Shown: positions 36,031 to 45,437 of the stretch, piece by piece
Layout: each line of letters starts with the position of its first letter
How positions within the stretch are numbered: the stretch's first letter is position 1
Assembly (NCBI RefSeq): GCF_900111965.1
Contig: NZ_FOJT01000005.1
Coordinates: forward strand, 1 to 64,000
Origin: Flavobacterium swingsii
Lineage (GTDB): Bacteria; Bacteroidota; Bacteroidia; Flavobacteriales; Flavobacteriaceae
Length of the DNA: 64,000 nt
Direction of reading: 5' to 3'
Translations under genes and position numbers: made by a program
Notes under the pieces: generated by a model
The model's input: the letters and a program-made list of their open reading frames with translations, nothing else
Database searches by the model: none
What the model was told of the DNA's origin: nothing

Positions 36031-36561
36031 CTATTCTAATTTCTTTAAAATTTCCCTTGCAACGGCTTTGTAAGCTGCAGAATATTTTGTGTAATCCTCA
36101 GAAATAATCCGTTTCAATTCTAGATAAATCCACTCGTTTTTTTTGCCTAATTCAAATAATGCTCTAATTGAATATGCCTTGGTTGCTACTTTTACATTCT
36201 CAAGAATGAGCCAATCGAAACAAGATTCAATGATTTTTTGTTCTTGATCTTTAGTCAATACCATGTGCTTGGCAAGGAACATGCAGATTTTGGAAATTGA
36301 ACGTAGAGCACTTTCATTAGTGTATTTCGAAATTTCATTACTAAATGTATCTAAAAATGGAACTATTAAATGAAGTCTTTCTTCTAATATCAATTCTAAA
36401 ATCCAGCAGGATTTATAATGATTTTTATTACTTGTGTTAAAAGCAAATTTTATTAACTCCGAAAACTGTTCATGATTGTTTAAAATATATTGTGCATTGT
36501 CTTCCCGACTTTTTCTATGAGCAGAGCTTTTTTCGATTCTTTGAAGTAATTCTAAATTCAT
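36031..36561 (-). CDS. Hypothetical protein, all-helical (possible HEAT-like repeats)
   Basis: 176 residues, no signal peptide or membrane segment. I do not recognise a named family. The sequence is almost entirely amphipathic helix, with repeated patterns such as KSCWILELILEERLHLIVPFLDTF, SISKICMFLAKHMV and VATKAYSIRALFELGKKNEWIYLELKRII that suggest HEAT/ARM-type helical pairs and a protein-binding role. It stands between purK and hpt, divergent from hpt. Confidence 0.7.
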   Translation of the reverse strand: MNLELLQRIEKSSAHRKSREDNAQYILNNHEQFSELIKFAFNTSNKNHYKSCWILELILEERLHLIVPFLDTFSNEISKYTNESALRSISKICMFLAKHMVLTKDQEQKIIESCFDWLILENVKVATKAYSIRALFELGKKNEWIYLELKRIISEDYTKYSAAYKAVAREILKKLE

Positions 36562-36604
36562 ACTTCAAAAATAAATAAAATCTTCTAAATGAACGCTAAT
36601 TTGT

Positions 36605-36612
36605 TATCTTTG
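36605..36612 (+). promoter_or_regulatory. -7 element for hpt
   Basis: TATCTTTG matches TAnnTTTG and lies 22 bases before the hpt start codon at 36635. Confidence 0.5.
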
Positions 36613-36634
36613 CGAATTATTCTATAAAATAACT

Positions 36635-37168
36635 ATGGAAATCAAATTACACGACAAACATTTTGTTCCTTTTATTTCGGCACAAGAAATAGATTTTGCA
36701 ATTGCAACCATGGCAGCTCAAGTAGAAGCTGATTTTGCTGACGAAACACCTGTTTTTGTGGGTGTTTTAAACGGTGCATTTATGGTAGTTTCAGATTTTA
36801 TGAAACACTACAAATCGCCTTGCGAAGTTAGTTTTATCAAAATGGCTTCTTATGAAGGAACGGCTTCGACAAACGAAGTAAAACAACTTATAGGTATCAA
36901 TCAGGATTTAACAGGAAGAACGGTAATTGTTATCGAAGACATTGTAGATACTGGAAATACGGTCGAAGAGTTGAAGATTTTATTCAAAAATAAAGGCGTA
37001 AAACATTTCAAAATTGCGACGCTTTTCTTTAAACCAGAAGCCTACAAAAAAGATATTAAACTAGATTATATAGGTATTAGAATTCCCAATAAATTTATCG
37101 TCGGATTCGGATTAGATTACGATGGTTTGGGTAGAAATTTGCCAGAGGTTTATCAATTAAAAGATTAA
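36635..37168 (+). CDS. hpt: Hypoxanthine phosphoribosyltransferase
   Basis: 177 residues. The PRPP-binding loop VIVIEDIVDTGNTVEEL and the pyrophosphate-loop region VFVGVLNGAFMV are intact, as is the C-terminal VGFGLDYDGLGRNLPEVY. It salvages hypoxanthine (and usually guanine) to the nucleoside monophosphate. It is followed 33 bases later by adk, so purine salvage and adenylate interconversion are probably co-expressed. Confidence 0.94.
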   Translation: MEIKLHDKHFVPFISAQEIDFAIATMAAQVEADFADETPVFVGVLNGAFMVVSDFMKHYKSPCEVSFIKMASYEGTASTNEVKQLIGINQDLTGRTVIVIEDIVDTGNTVEELKILFKNKGVKHFKIATLFFKPEAYKKDIKLDYIGIRIPNKFIVGFGLDYDGLGRNLPEVYQLKD

Positions 37169-37201
37169 ATAAATACAACATAACTACACAATTTTTTTAA
37201 A

Positions 37202-37774
37202 ATGATTAACATAGTTCTTTTCGGGAAACCGGGTGCAGGAAAAGGTACACAAGCAGAATTTTTGAAAGAAAAATACAATCTAACACATCTTTCTACAGGA
37301 GATATTTTTAGATTTAATATAAAAAATGAAACTGAATTAGGAAAGTTAGCCAAAACATTTATCGATAAAGGCGATTTGGTTCCAGATGAAGTAACTATCA
37401 AAATGCTAGAATCGGAAGTAGATAAAAACCAACATTCAAAAGGATTTTTGTTTGATGGATTTCCGAGAACTTTAGCACAAGCAAACGCTTTAGATGAATT
37501 TTTATTATCAAAAAAACAAAGCATTACAGCAACTGTAGCGCTTGAAGCTAATGATGAAATCTTGGTGCAACGATTATTAGAAAGAGGAAAAACATCTGGA
37601 AGAATTGATGATCAAGACGAAGAAAAAATAAGAAATCGTTACCAAGAATACAACGAAAAAACAGCACCATTGATGAATTATTACAAAAATCAAGACAAGT
37701 TTCATGCTGTAAACGGAATTGGAACAATTCAAGAAATTACCGAACGACTTAGTAAAGTCATTGATAATTTGTAA
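37202..37774 (+). CDS. adk: Adenylate kinase
   Basis: 190 residues, the short form without the extended zinc LID. P-loop GKPGAGKGTQ, the NMP-binding region LSTGDIFRFNI, GFPRTLAQA and the short LID LERGKTSGRIDDQDEEKIRNR are all present. It interconverts ATP, AMP and ADP. The FGKPGAG variant, where FGPPGAG is more common, is a small but seen variation. It lies behind hpt and ahead of the CNNM gene. Confidence 0.95.
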   Translation: MINIVLFGKPGAGKGTQAEFLKEKYNLTHLSTGDIFRFNIKNETELGKLAKTFIDKGDLVPDEVTIKMLESEVDKNQHSKGFLFDGFPRTLAQANALDEFLLSKKQSITATVALEANDEILVQRLLERGKTSGRIDDQDEEKIRNRYQEYNEKTAPLMNYYKNQDKFHAVNGIGTIQEITERLSKVIDNL

Positions 37775-37856
37775 CTTAGCAATAAGAAAAAATTAATAAC
37801 AAAACGGTTTCGTTATCCCGAATAGATAAATAAACGAATAACCAAATCAATAAAAA

Positions 37857-39137
37857 GTGGAAATACTTATCATTTTCTTTTTAATTCTTTTAAACGGAGT
37901 GTTCTCAATGTCAGAAATAGCATTGATTTCTGCTCGTAAAAACCGACTAGAATCGGCGGCAAAAAAAGGAAATACCAGTGCAAAAACAGCTTTAGATTTA
38001 GCCAATTCGCCAAACAAATTCCTGTCGACAGTACAAATAGGAATCACCTTAATAGGAATTCTTACTGGTATATATTCTGGCGACAAAATAACAACCGATG
38101 TCAGATTATTTCTAGAAGGATTTACAGTTTTGCAACCTTATTCGCATAATTTATCGGTAGGAATTGTAGTAGTTATTCTAACTTTTTTCTCTTTAGTTTT
38201 AGGCGAATTATTACCTAAAAGAATCGGATTGAATCATCCGGAAGCGATTGCAAAAGCAGTTGCTGTTCCTATGAAAATAGTTTCGATAATAACCGCGCCA
38301 TTTATCTGGTTGCTAACCACGACAACCGATTTTATTTTAGATATTCTAAAAATAAAACCAACAGCCGACGGGAAAGTAACCGAAGAAGAAATAAAAGCAA
38401 TTATCAAAGAAGGAACTGAAGGCGGAGAAGTACAAGAAATAGAGCAAGACATCGTAGAACGTGTTTTTCATATTGGGGACAGGAAAGTAAACTCGCTAAT
38501 GACACACAGAAATTCATTAGTTTACCTATCAATCGAAGATGACGATATCACTTCACTAAAAGCAAAAATGCTTAACGAATTACATTCTGTTTATCCAGTT
38601 TGCGAGGACAATCTAGATGAAGTTGTCGGAATTGTGTTTCTAAAAGATTTGTTCGCCAGTTTCGAAAAAGGAAATTTCGATTTGCGAGCCATCACAAAAG
38701 AGCCAGTCTATTTTATCGAACACACATCAGCGTACAAAGCCTTAGAAATATTCAAAAAATCTAAAGTACATTATGCCCTCGTGACCGATGAGCACGGAAT
38801 GATACAAGGAATTATAACCCTAAACGATATTCTAGAAGCGTTAGTAGGCGATGCGGCCGATTTTTACGAAGAAGAATTTCAGCTAAACGCCCGTGAAGAC
38901 GGCACATGGTTGGTCGACGGACATTATTCCCTACACGATTTCTTAACTTATTTCGATATGGACGACCTCATAAATGATTACGACGTAACTACGGTTAGCG
39001 GACTCATAATGACCGAGTTATCATACATTCCAAAAGTAGGAGAAAAACTCATCTGGAACAAAATGCAACTCGAAGTAATCGATATGGACGGCGTAAAAAT
39101 CGATAAAGTTTTAGTAAGTTCATTAGCAGAAAAATAA
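37857..39137 (+). CDS. CNNM/CorC-type membrane protein (hemolysin family)
   Basis: 426 residues starting with GTG at 37857, which directly opens the first membrane helix (MEILIIFFLILLNGVFSMSEIAL). Domains: DUF21/CNNM membrane part (1-190, with SMSEIALISARKNRLE), a CBS pair (about 210-335, ending LVTDEHGMIQGIITLNDILEALVGD) and a CorC_HlyC domain (about 345-425). The family is linked to magnesium or cobalt export; the hemolysin name is historical. A TSS and -7 element are not evident; a short CGAATAACCAAAT-type repeat lies just upstream. Confidence 0.88.
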   Translation: MEILIIFFLILLNGVFSMSEIALISARKNRLESAAKKGNTSAKTALDLANSPNKFLSTVQIGITLIGILTGIYSGDKITTDVRLFLEGFTVLQPYSHNLSVGIVVVILTFFSLVLGELLPKRIGLNHPEAIAKAVAVPMKIVSIITAPFIWLLTTTTDFILDILKIKPTADGKVTEEEIKAIIKEGTEGGEVQEIEQDIVERVFHIGDRKVNSLMTHRNSLVYLSIEDDDITSLKAKMLNELHSVYPVCEDNLDEVVGIVFLKDLFASFEKGNFDLRAITKEPVYFIEHTSAYKALEIFKKSKVHYALVTDEHGMIQGIITLNDILEALVGDAADFYEEEFQLNAREDGTWLVDGHYSLHDFLTYFDMDDLINDYDVTTVSGLIMTELSYIPKVGEKLIWNKMQLEVIDMDGVKIDKVLVSSLAEK

Positions 39138-39167
39138 AATAATAATAATTATCAAGAACGAATAGTT

Positions 39168-39258
39168 CGGGCTTTTTTAGCAAACCATATCCCCGCTTTT
39201 CGCTATAATCTTTGCTTTTCTAAAGAAAAAAAGCAAAGGATTTCCGCTGCAATCGGGG
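39168..39258 (+). repeat. Flavobacterial interspersed repeat, copy 2
   Basis: Blocks in order: cgggctt, ccccgcttttcgctataatc, tttgctttt, aaagcaaaggatttccgctgc and aatcggggtt. The central cgctataatc ... ggatttccgctgc part matches copy 1 at 1355-1459. The inner tttgctttt/aaagcaaa arms pair as a stem. It fills much of the gap before obgE. Confidence 0.7.
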
Positions 39259-39359
39259 TTAAAAAGCAAATTATTCGCCTACTTGAAAAAATAGTTTTTA
39301 GAAATGATTTTCACTTTAATACGAAAATCTAAACTCTAAACACTGAAATCTAAAATAAA

Positions 39360-40367
39360 ATGACTGAAGGAAATTTCGTAGACTACACAAAAATATATGT
39401 ATCCTCTGGAAAAGGAGGAAAAGGATCTACGCACTTACATAGAGAAAAATTTATCGAAAAAGGAGGGCCAGATGGTGGTGACGGTGGTCGCGGTGGGCAC
39501 GTGTTTTTGGTAGGAAACAAAGCACTTTGGACCTTATTTCACCTAAAATTTGCACGACACGTAAAAGCAGGACATGGTGGCGATGGCGGAAGCTCACGAA
39601 GCACAGGAAGTGATGGAGAAGATAAGTATATCGAAGTACCGTTAGGAACCGTAGTTCGTGACAAAGAAACCAACGAAATCCTTTTCGAAATCACCGAAGA
39701 CGGAGAAAAAAGAATCATCGCCGAAGGCGGGAAAGGCGGTTTAGGAAACTGGCATTTTCGTAGTTCAACGAATCAAACGCCAAGATATTCTCAACCAGGA
39801 TTACCAGCTCAAGAAGCGGATATTGTATTAGAACTAAAAGTTTTGGCCGATGTAGGTTTAGTAGGTTTTCCTAATGCAGGAAAATCGACTTTATTGTCTG
39901 TATTGACTTCTGCAAAACCAAAAATTGCCGATTATCCCTTTACAACGCTAAAACCAAATTTAGGAATTGTAGCTTATCGTGATTATCAATCATTTGTAAT
40001 CGCCGACATTCCAGGGATTATAGAAGGAGCAGCCGAAGGAAAAGGATTAGGACATTATTTCTTGCGTCACATCGAGCGTAACTCGACATTATTGTTTCTT
40101 GTTCCTGCTGATGCTGATGATATTAAGAAAGAATATGATATTCTACTAGACGAATTGCGTCGTTACAACCCAGAAATGCTAGATAAAGACCGACTAATTG
40201 TTGTTTCTAAATGCGATATGCTTGACGCAGAATTACAAGTAGAAATGAAAAAACAATTGGATAAAGATTTCAAAGACATTCCTTATTTATTTATCTCATC
40301 AGTAGCGCAACAAGGGCTAACTGAATTGAAAGACAAATTATGGGCAATGCTAAATACGGAGGTTTAA
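39360..40367 (+). CDS. obgE: GTPase Obg
   Basis: 335 residues. The glycine-rich Obg fold occupies the first 155 residues ([33 protein letters not shown]), followed by the G domain with G1 [12 protein letters not shown]3 [17 protein letters not shown] and G4 SKCD. It acts in 50S ribosome assembly and stress control. It lacks the C-terminal OCT extension of some homologues. A convergent terminator follows. Confidence 0.95.
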   Translation: MTEGNFVDYTKIYVSSGKGGKGSTHLHREKFIEKGGPDGGDGGRGGHVFLVGNKALWTLFHLKFARHVKAGHGGDGGSSRSTGSDGEDKYIEVPLGTVVRDKETNEILFEITEDGEKRIIAEGGKGGLGNWHFRSSTNQTPRYSQPGLPAQEADIVLELKVLADVGLVGFPNAGKSTLLSVLTSAKPKIADYPFTTLKPNLGIVAYRDYQSFVIADIPGIIEGAAEGKGLGHYFLRHIERNSTLLFLVPADADDIKKEYDILLDELRRYNPEMLDKDRLIVVSKCDMLDAELQVEMKKQLDKDFKDIPYLFISSVAQQGLTELKDKLWAMLNTEV

Positions 40368-40390
40368 AATAAAATAAAAACCAAAACGAA

Positions 40391-40423
40391 AAGGGCTTCA
40401 AATAAACTTGAAGCCCTTTTTTT
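40391..40423. terminator. Bidirectional terminator between obgE and the LysM gene
   Basis: Stem AAGGGCTTCAA / TTGAAGCCCTT with a six-base loop and T-runs on the plus side, between two converging genes. Confidence 0.85.
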
Positions 40424-40440
40424 ATCTTAAAAAGTAATGA

Positions 40441-40902
40441 TTACAAATTAGGAATTCTTAAAACCTGACCTGGATAAATTTCGTCTGGATCTGCAAGCAT
40501 TGGCTTGTTAGCTTCAAAAATAACATCATATTTAGTAGCGTCATCATAATATGTTTTAGCAATTTTAGACAACCAATCACCTTCCACAACTGTATGATAT
40601 CTAGCTTCTGGAGCAGGAATAGCAACAGTCATTTGGTTGTCAACAGTTTCAACACCGTCAACATTTCCTAAAGCCAAAACGATTTTTTCTGAATCCGCTT
40701 GTTGGTCAACTTCCCCGCTTACAACTACAGACTCATCTGCCATTACCGAAACTTTTAAAGTTTTGAAAGCCAAACCTAATGCTTGTACGTGTGCTAATAA
40801 AGCACTTGCTTTCAATTGTGATTTCTCCTCAGCTGGAGCAGCTTCTTCTTTTGCGCCAAATAATTTTTTTCCAGCACCTTTAATAAACGAAAATAATCCC
40901 AT
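40441..40902 (-). CDS. BON-LysM domain protein (YgaU/Kbp-like)
   Basis: 153 residues with no signal peptide. MGLFSFIKGAGKKLFG leads into a BON-like domain (about 25-90, VSGEVDQQADSEKIVLALGNVDGV) and a C-terminal LysM domain (about 98-150, YHTVVEGDWLSKIAKTYY, IFEANKPMLADPDEIYPGQVLRIP). This is the arrangement of E. coli YgaU/Kbp, a cytoplasmic potassium-binding protein. Whether this homologue binds potassium is inferred from architecture only. Confidence 0.85.
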   Translation of the reverse strand: MGLFSFIKGAGKKLFGAKEEAAPAEEKSQLKASALLAHVQALGLAFKTLKVSVMADESVVVSGEVDQQADSEKIVLALGNVDGVETVDNQMTVAIPAPEARYHTVVEGDWLSKIAKTYYDDATKYDVIFEANKPMLADPDEIYPGQVLRIPNL

Positions 40903-41118
40903 AATTAATTTTTTTAATTGTTATAAACTCAAATTTAGCAAAATAAATGCCAAAGTTTAAAAACCCCATGTGTTTTTTTAAATTTATATTTAAATTATTG
41001 CTAATATATTGATTTTTAAACATTAAGTTAAAATTGTCTTAACAAACTGTTATTAGTTAAGGTATTCTTTCAGATTTTTCAAAAATAAATTATATTCGCA
41101 CCACAAAAAATATCAATT

Positions 41119-43269
41119 ATGAAAAAAATTATTTTATCCTTAATCGTTTCAATTATGCTTGTTCCTACAAGTGTAAAAGCTGACGAAGGAATGTGGTTTT
41201 TAATGTTCATAGAACGTTTAAATCACCGTGACATGCAAAAAATGGGATTGCAACTAACTGCTGAAGAAATTTACAGTATCAATCACCATAGTTTAAAAGA
41301 TGCTATCGTTCAGTTTAATGGTGGTTGTACTGCCGAAGTAATTTCAAAAGACGGATTAGTATTAACAAACCACCACTGTGGCTACGATGCAATCGCTGAA
41401 CTTTCTACTGCTGAGAAAAATCTTCTAAAAGATGGTTTCTGGGCAGAAAACAGAAAAGCAGAAATCAAACCATCAAGTTTATTTGTACGTTTCTTTGTTC
41501 GTATGGACGATTGTTCTAAACGTATTTTGGCAAAAGTGAACCCTTCAATGACTGAATTGGAGCGTGAAGCAGCTATAAATAAAGAAATTGCTTTAATCGA
41601 AAAAGAAAATAACGAAGGTGGAAAATATACTGTTTCTGTTCGTCCTTTCTTTCAAGGAAACGAATACTATTATTTCGTTTACCAAGATTACAAAGACGTT
41701 CGTTTAGTAGGTACACCTCCTGAAAGTTTAGGAAAATTTGGTGGGGATACTGACAACTGGGAATGGCCACGTCACACTGCCGATTTCTCTATGTTCCGTA
41801 TTTACGGAGATGCTAACGGAAACCCAGCAGATTATGCTGAGAACAATGTTCCATTACAACCAAAACATTACTTGCCAGTTAATTTAGGTGGAGTAAAAGA
41901 AAATGATTTCGCTATGATTTTAGGTTATCCAGGACGTACAAACCGTTGGATGCCAGCTGGTGGAATTGAACAAAACGTAAAATTTGCTTATCCTGCTTGG
42001 GTTGAAGGATCTAAAACAGGTATGGATAATATGAAAAAATACATGGATCAAAGCGATGCGCTTAACCTTGTATATGCTTCAAAATATGCGGGTGTTGCCA
42101 ACTACTGGAAAAACCGTCAAGGTATGATTGATGCATTAACTAAATTTGGTACTGCAAAATCTAAAGCTGCTCAAGAAGCTAAATTCAACAAATGGGCTAA
42201 CTTACCAGCTAACAAAGCGAAATACGGAAATGTAGTTTCAACAATCAACAATTTCTACGCTTTAACAAACGAAAAGTCACGTCATGATAATTATATAACT
42301 CAATTATTCAGAACTAATGCTTTTGCAACTGTTGGAGGAACTTTAGGAAAACAATTAGATACTTATGTGAAAGCTGATGTTGTAAAACGTGCAGAATTAG
42401 CGCCAAAAATTTCAGGAATGGCAGAAGAAATGTTCAAAGAATTACATCTTCCAGCTGAAAAAGATATTATGGCAGCACAATTAAAATTATATGCTACAAA
42501 ATCTACAGGTTATGCAATTGCACCAATGGTTGAGAAAATTGGAAAAGAAAACAACAATGACTTTACTAAATATGTAAATGACACTTTCGATGCTAGTATT
42601 TTTACTTCAAAAGAAAAAATTAAAGCTTTCTTAGAATTGCCTACTGCCGAAGCATTAGCAAACGATCCGTTGTACACGCTTTCAAACGATATGATGACAC
42701 ATTTTAGATCAAAATCTGATGTAATTGCAAAAGCGCAAAACGATTACGGAGCATCTTTCCGTTTATTGGTTGAAGGATTGCGTGAGTCTAAAATTGGAGC
42801 AATTAAATATCCAGATGCAAATTCAACATTGCGTTTAACTTACGGAAAAGTACGTTCGTTACCTGCTGACAAACGTAATGATGCTAAAGTAAACAACTAC
42901 ACAACTCTTGATGGTCAAGTAAAAAAATACAAAAAAGGAGATCAAGAATTTGATTTACCAACTCGTGTATTAGAAATGAACAAAAACAAAGATTTTGGTC
43001 GTTTTGCAGACAAAGACGGTTCACTTCACGTGAATTTCTTGACTGACAATGATATTACAGGTGGTAACTCAGGCTCTCCAGTACTTAACGGAAAAGGAGA
43101 ACTAATTGGTCTTGCTTTCGATGGTAATATTGAAGCTATGGCTGGTGATGTTATTTTCGATTCTAAATTACAAAGAACAATCAACGTAGATATTCGTTAC
43201 GTGCTTTGGGTAATCGAGAACTTCTCTGGAGCAAAACATATTGTCGATGAAATGACTTTGGTGAAATAA
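41119..43269 (+). CDS. S46-family dipeptidyl-peptidase (DPP7-type)
   Basis: 716 residues after a signal peptide (MKKIILSLIV...SVKA). The chymotrypsin-like catalytic residues are His86 in LTNHHCGYDA and Ser651 in TGGNSGSPVLNG; the Asp lies in GGDTDNWEWPRH. Position 669, in GLAFDGNIEAM, is Gly, 18 residues after the catalytic Ser. In Porphyromonas enzymes an Arg at this site gives DPP11 (Asp/Glu at P1), while Gly gives DPP7 (hydrophobic P1), so this is predicted to be DPP7-like. It acts in the periplasm to release dipeptides for a peptide-based metabolism. A TPR protein follows. Confidence 0.9.
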   Translation: MKKIILSLIVSIMLVPTSVKADEGMWFLMFIERLNHRDMQKMGLQLTAEEIYSINHHSLKDAIVQFNGGCTAEVISKDGLVLTNHHCGYDAIAELSTAEKNLLKDGFWAENRKAEIKPSSLFVRFFVRMDDCSKRILAKVNPSMTELEREAAINKEIALIEKENNEGGKYTVSVRPFFQGNEYYYFVYQDYKDVRLVGTPPESLGKFGGDTDNWEWPRHTADFSMFRIYGDANGNPADYAENNVPLQPKHYLPVNLGGVKENDFAMILGYPGRTNRWMPAGGIEQNVKFAYPAWVEGSKTGMDNMKKYMDQSDALNLVYASKYAGVANYWKNRQGMIDALTKFGTAKSKAAQEAKFNKWANLPANKAKYGNVVSTINNFYALTNEKSRHDNYITQLFRTNAFATVGGTLGKQLDTYVKADVVKRAELAPKISGMAEEMFKELHLPAEKDIMAAQLKLYATKSTGYAIAPMVEKIGKENNNDFTKYVNDTFDASIFTSKEKIKAFLELPTAEALANDPLYTLSNDMMTHFRSKSDVIAKAQNDYGASFRLLVEGLRESKIGAIKYPDANSTLRLTYGKVRSLPADKRNDAKVNNYTTLDGQVKKYKKGDQEFDLPTRVLEMNKNKDFGRFADKDGSLHVNFLTDNDITGGNSGSPVLNGKGELIGLAFDGNIEAMAGDVIFDSKLQRTINVDIRYVLWVIENFSGAKHIVDEMTLVK

Positions 43270-43293
43270 TCACCGTCAAAATAAATAAAATTA

Positions 43294-43323
43294 AACCGTT
43301 CCATTCTTGGAGCGGTTTTTTTA
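43294..43323 (+). terminator. Terminator after the S46 peptidase gene
   Basis: Stem AACCGTTCCA / TGGAGCGGTT (one G-T pair) with a four-base loop and a T-run. Confidence 0.8.
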
Positions 43324-43338
43324 TTGATAGCATTTCCT

Positions 43339-43346
43339 TACTTTTG
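43339..43346 (+). promoter_or_regulatory. -7 element directly before the TPR gene
   Basis: TACTTTTG matches TAnnTTTG and ends four bases before the ATG at 43351, so the transcript would have little or no leader. Confidence 0.45.
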
Positions 43347-43350
43347 AAAA

Positions 43351-44043
43351 ATGAAACAAATAATAGTTGTTTTTCTATTGTTACCAATGTTTATTTGGTC
43401 GCAAACATCGTTCGAAAAAGGTAAGATCTTTTTCGAGCAAGGAAAATATGTTTTGGCAGAACCGTTATTTGAAAACTATTTGAAAGAGAATCCAACCAAT
43501 TCAAAAACTATCGAGTATTTGGGGGATATTTCGGGATATGAACAAAAATGGAATCATGCTATTTATTACTATAAAAAACTAATAACTACGTTTCCAAAAA
43601 ATGCTAATTATTGGTTCAAATTTGGTGGTGCATTAGGATTGAAAGCAAAATCTATCAATAAATTCAAGGCAATAGGAATGATTGACGATATAGAGAAGGC
43701 GTTTTTAACTGCAGCAAAACTCGATGTAAAACACATAGAAACCCGTTGGGCGTTAGTCATTTTTTATGTCGAATTACCAGCAATTCTTGGTGGAAGCGAA
43801 ACCAAATCCCAGAAATATGCCAATGAATTGATAGGGATTTCAAAAGTAGATGGTTATCTCGCAAAAGGCTATATCGATGTGTATTTCAAACGCTATCAAG
43901 ATGCCGAAAAAAATTATAAGAAAGCCCGAGAAATTGGTGACTCAAAAACTACTTTCAATAAATTATATGATTTATATTTGAATAAATTGAAAGACAAACA
44001 AAAAGCTCAAAAATTAAAAGAAGAATTCGATAAAAAGGTTTAA
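43351..44043 (+). CDS. Secreted TPR-repeat protein
   Basis: 230 residues. A signal peptide (MKQIIVVFLLLPMFIWSQ) is followed by TPR-like units: EKGKIFFEQGKYVLAEPLFENYL, EYLGDISGYEQKWNHAIYYYKKL, YWFKFGGALGLKAKS and a C-terminal YFKRYQDAEKNYKKAREIGD. It is predicted periplasmic and protein-binding; the partner is unknown. It lies between the S46 peptidase and mpl, each with its own signals. Confidence 0.75.
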   Translation: MKQIIVVFLLLPMFIWSQTSFEKGKIFFEQGKYVLAEPLFENYLKENPTNSKTIEYLGDISGYEQKWNHAIYYYKKLITTFPKNANYWFKFGGALGLKAKSINKFKAIGMIDDIEKAFLTAAKLDVKHIETRWALVIFYVELPAILGGSETKSQKYANELIGISKVDGYLAKGYIDVYFKRYQDAEKNYKKAREIGDSKTTFNKLYDLYLNKLKDKQKAQKLKEEFDKKV

Positions 44044-44081
44044 TCGTTAATTCGATTTGCCAAATAACCAAATAAATAGAA

Positions 44082-45437
44082 ATGCGTACACATTTTATCG
44101 CCATTGGCGGAAGCGCAATGCACAATTTAGCATTGGCCTTACATAATAAAGGATATCAAGTTACAGGAAGCGATGATGCGATTTTCGAACCATCAAAATC
44201 GCGTTTAGAAAAAAAAGGAATTCTGCCAATAGAGTTAGGGTGGTTTCCTGAAAAAATCACTTCAGATATCGAGTCGATAATTCTAGGAATGCATGCCAAA
44301 GACGATAATCCAGAATTGCTAAAAGCACAAGAATTAGGATTGAAAATATATTCGTATCCAGAATTTTTATACGAACAATCTAAAAATAAAACACGTGTTG
44401 TTATAGGTGGTTCTCACGGAAAAACAACGATTACGTCTATGATTTTACACGTAATGCATTATCATAATATCGAAGTCGATTATATGGTTGGAGCACAATT
44501 AGAAGGTTTCGATACGATGGTGCATCTTACCGAAGAAAACGATTTTATTGTTCTGGAAGGTGACGAATATTTGTCTTCACCAATGGATAGAAGACCAAAA
44601 TTTCATTTATACCAACCTAATATTGCATTAATTTCAGGTATTGCTTGGGATCATATAAATGTTTTTCCGACGTATGAAAATTATGTAGAACAATTCGAAA
44701 TTTTTATTCAAAAAATTACCAATGGCGGAATTCTAGTTTACAATGAAGACGATTCGGAAGTAAAACGAGTTGCTGAAGCATCAACCAATCCTATTCGACG
44801 AATTGCTTATCATACGCCAAAATATACTGTAAACGATGGAATAACTCTGTTAGAAACACCAGAAGGTGACATGCCAATCGAGGTTTTTGGAGCTCATAAT
44901 CTCAATAATCTGGCTGGTGCCAAATGGATTTGTCAAAATATGGGTGTAGATGAAGCCGATTTTTACCAAGCCATTGCTAGTTTCAAAGGGGCTTCAAAAA
45001 GATTAGAAAAAATTGCAGAAAGCAAAACAAAAGTAGCTTACAAAGATTTTGCACATTCACCCAGTAAAGTTTCGGCAACGACAAAAGCCGTAAAAGAACA
45101 ATATCCTAACAGAAATGTTGTGGCTTGTTTAGAATTGCATACTTATAGTAGTTTGAATGCTGAGTTTCTTAAAGAATATGAAGGCGCGTTAGAATATGCC
45201 GATGTTGCCGTTGTTTTCTACTCGCCAGATGCTGTAAAAATTAAACAACTCGAAGAAGTGACTTATGAGCAAATTGCAAAAGCATTTAATAGAGAAGATT
45301 TGATTATTTATACGAATCCAAAAGATTTTAAAGATTATTTATTTAACCTTAATTTAGAAAATTCTGCATTATTATTAATGAGTTCAGGGAATTACGGGGG
45401 ATTAAATTTTGATGAGGTTAAGGGACTTATAGGTTAA
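44082..45437 (+). CDS. mpl: UDP-N-acetylmuramate--L-alanyl-gamma-D-glutamyl-meso-diaminopimelate ligase Mpl
   Basis: 451 residues. Opening MRTHFIAIGGSAMHNLALAL, ATP loop GGSHGKTTITSMI, EGDEYLSSPMDRRPKF, SGIAWDHINVFPTYE and DFAHSPSKV match Mpl and not MurC. Mpl recycles tripeptide released from peptidoglycan by joining it to UDP-MurNAc. With murF at the other end of the window it shows a normal meso-diaminopimelate cell wall. Its 3' end overlaps the convergent DUF1287 gene by four bases. Confidence 0.92.
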   Translation: MRTHFIAIGGSAMHNLALALHNKGYQVTGSDDAIFEPSKSRLEKKGILPIELGWFPEKITSDIESIILGMHAKDDNPELLKAQELGLKIYSYPEFLYEQSKNKTRVVIGGSHGKTTITSMILHVMHYHNIEVDYMVGAQLEGFDTMVHLTEENDFIVLEGDEYLSSPMDRRPKFHLYQPNIALISGIAWDHINVFPTYENYVEQFEIFIQKITNGGILVYNEDDSEVKRVAEASTNPIRRIAYHTPKYTVNDGITLLETPEGDMPIEVFGAHNLNNLAGAKWICQNMGVDEADFYQAIASFKGASKRLEKIAESKTKVAYKDFAHSPSKVSATTKAVKEQYPNRNVVACLELHTYSSLNAEFLKEYEGALEYADVAVVFYSPDAVKIKQLEEVTYEQIAKAFNREDLIIYTNPKDFKDYLFNLNLENSALLLMSSGNYGGLNFDEVKGLIG

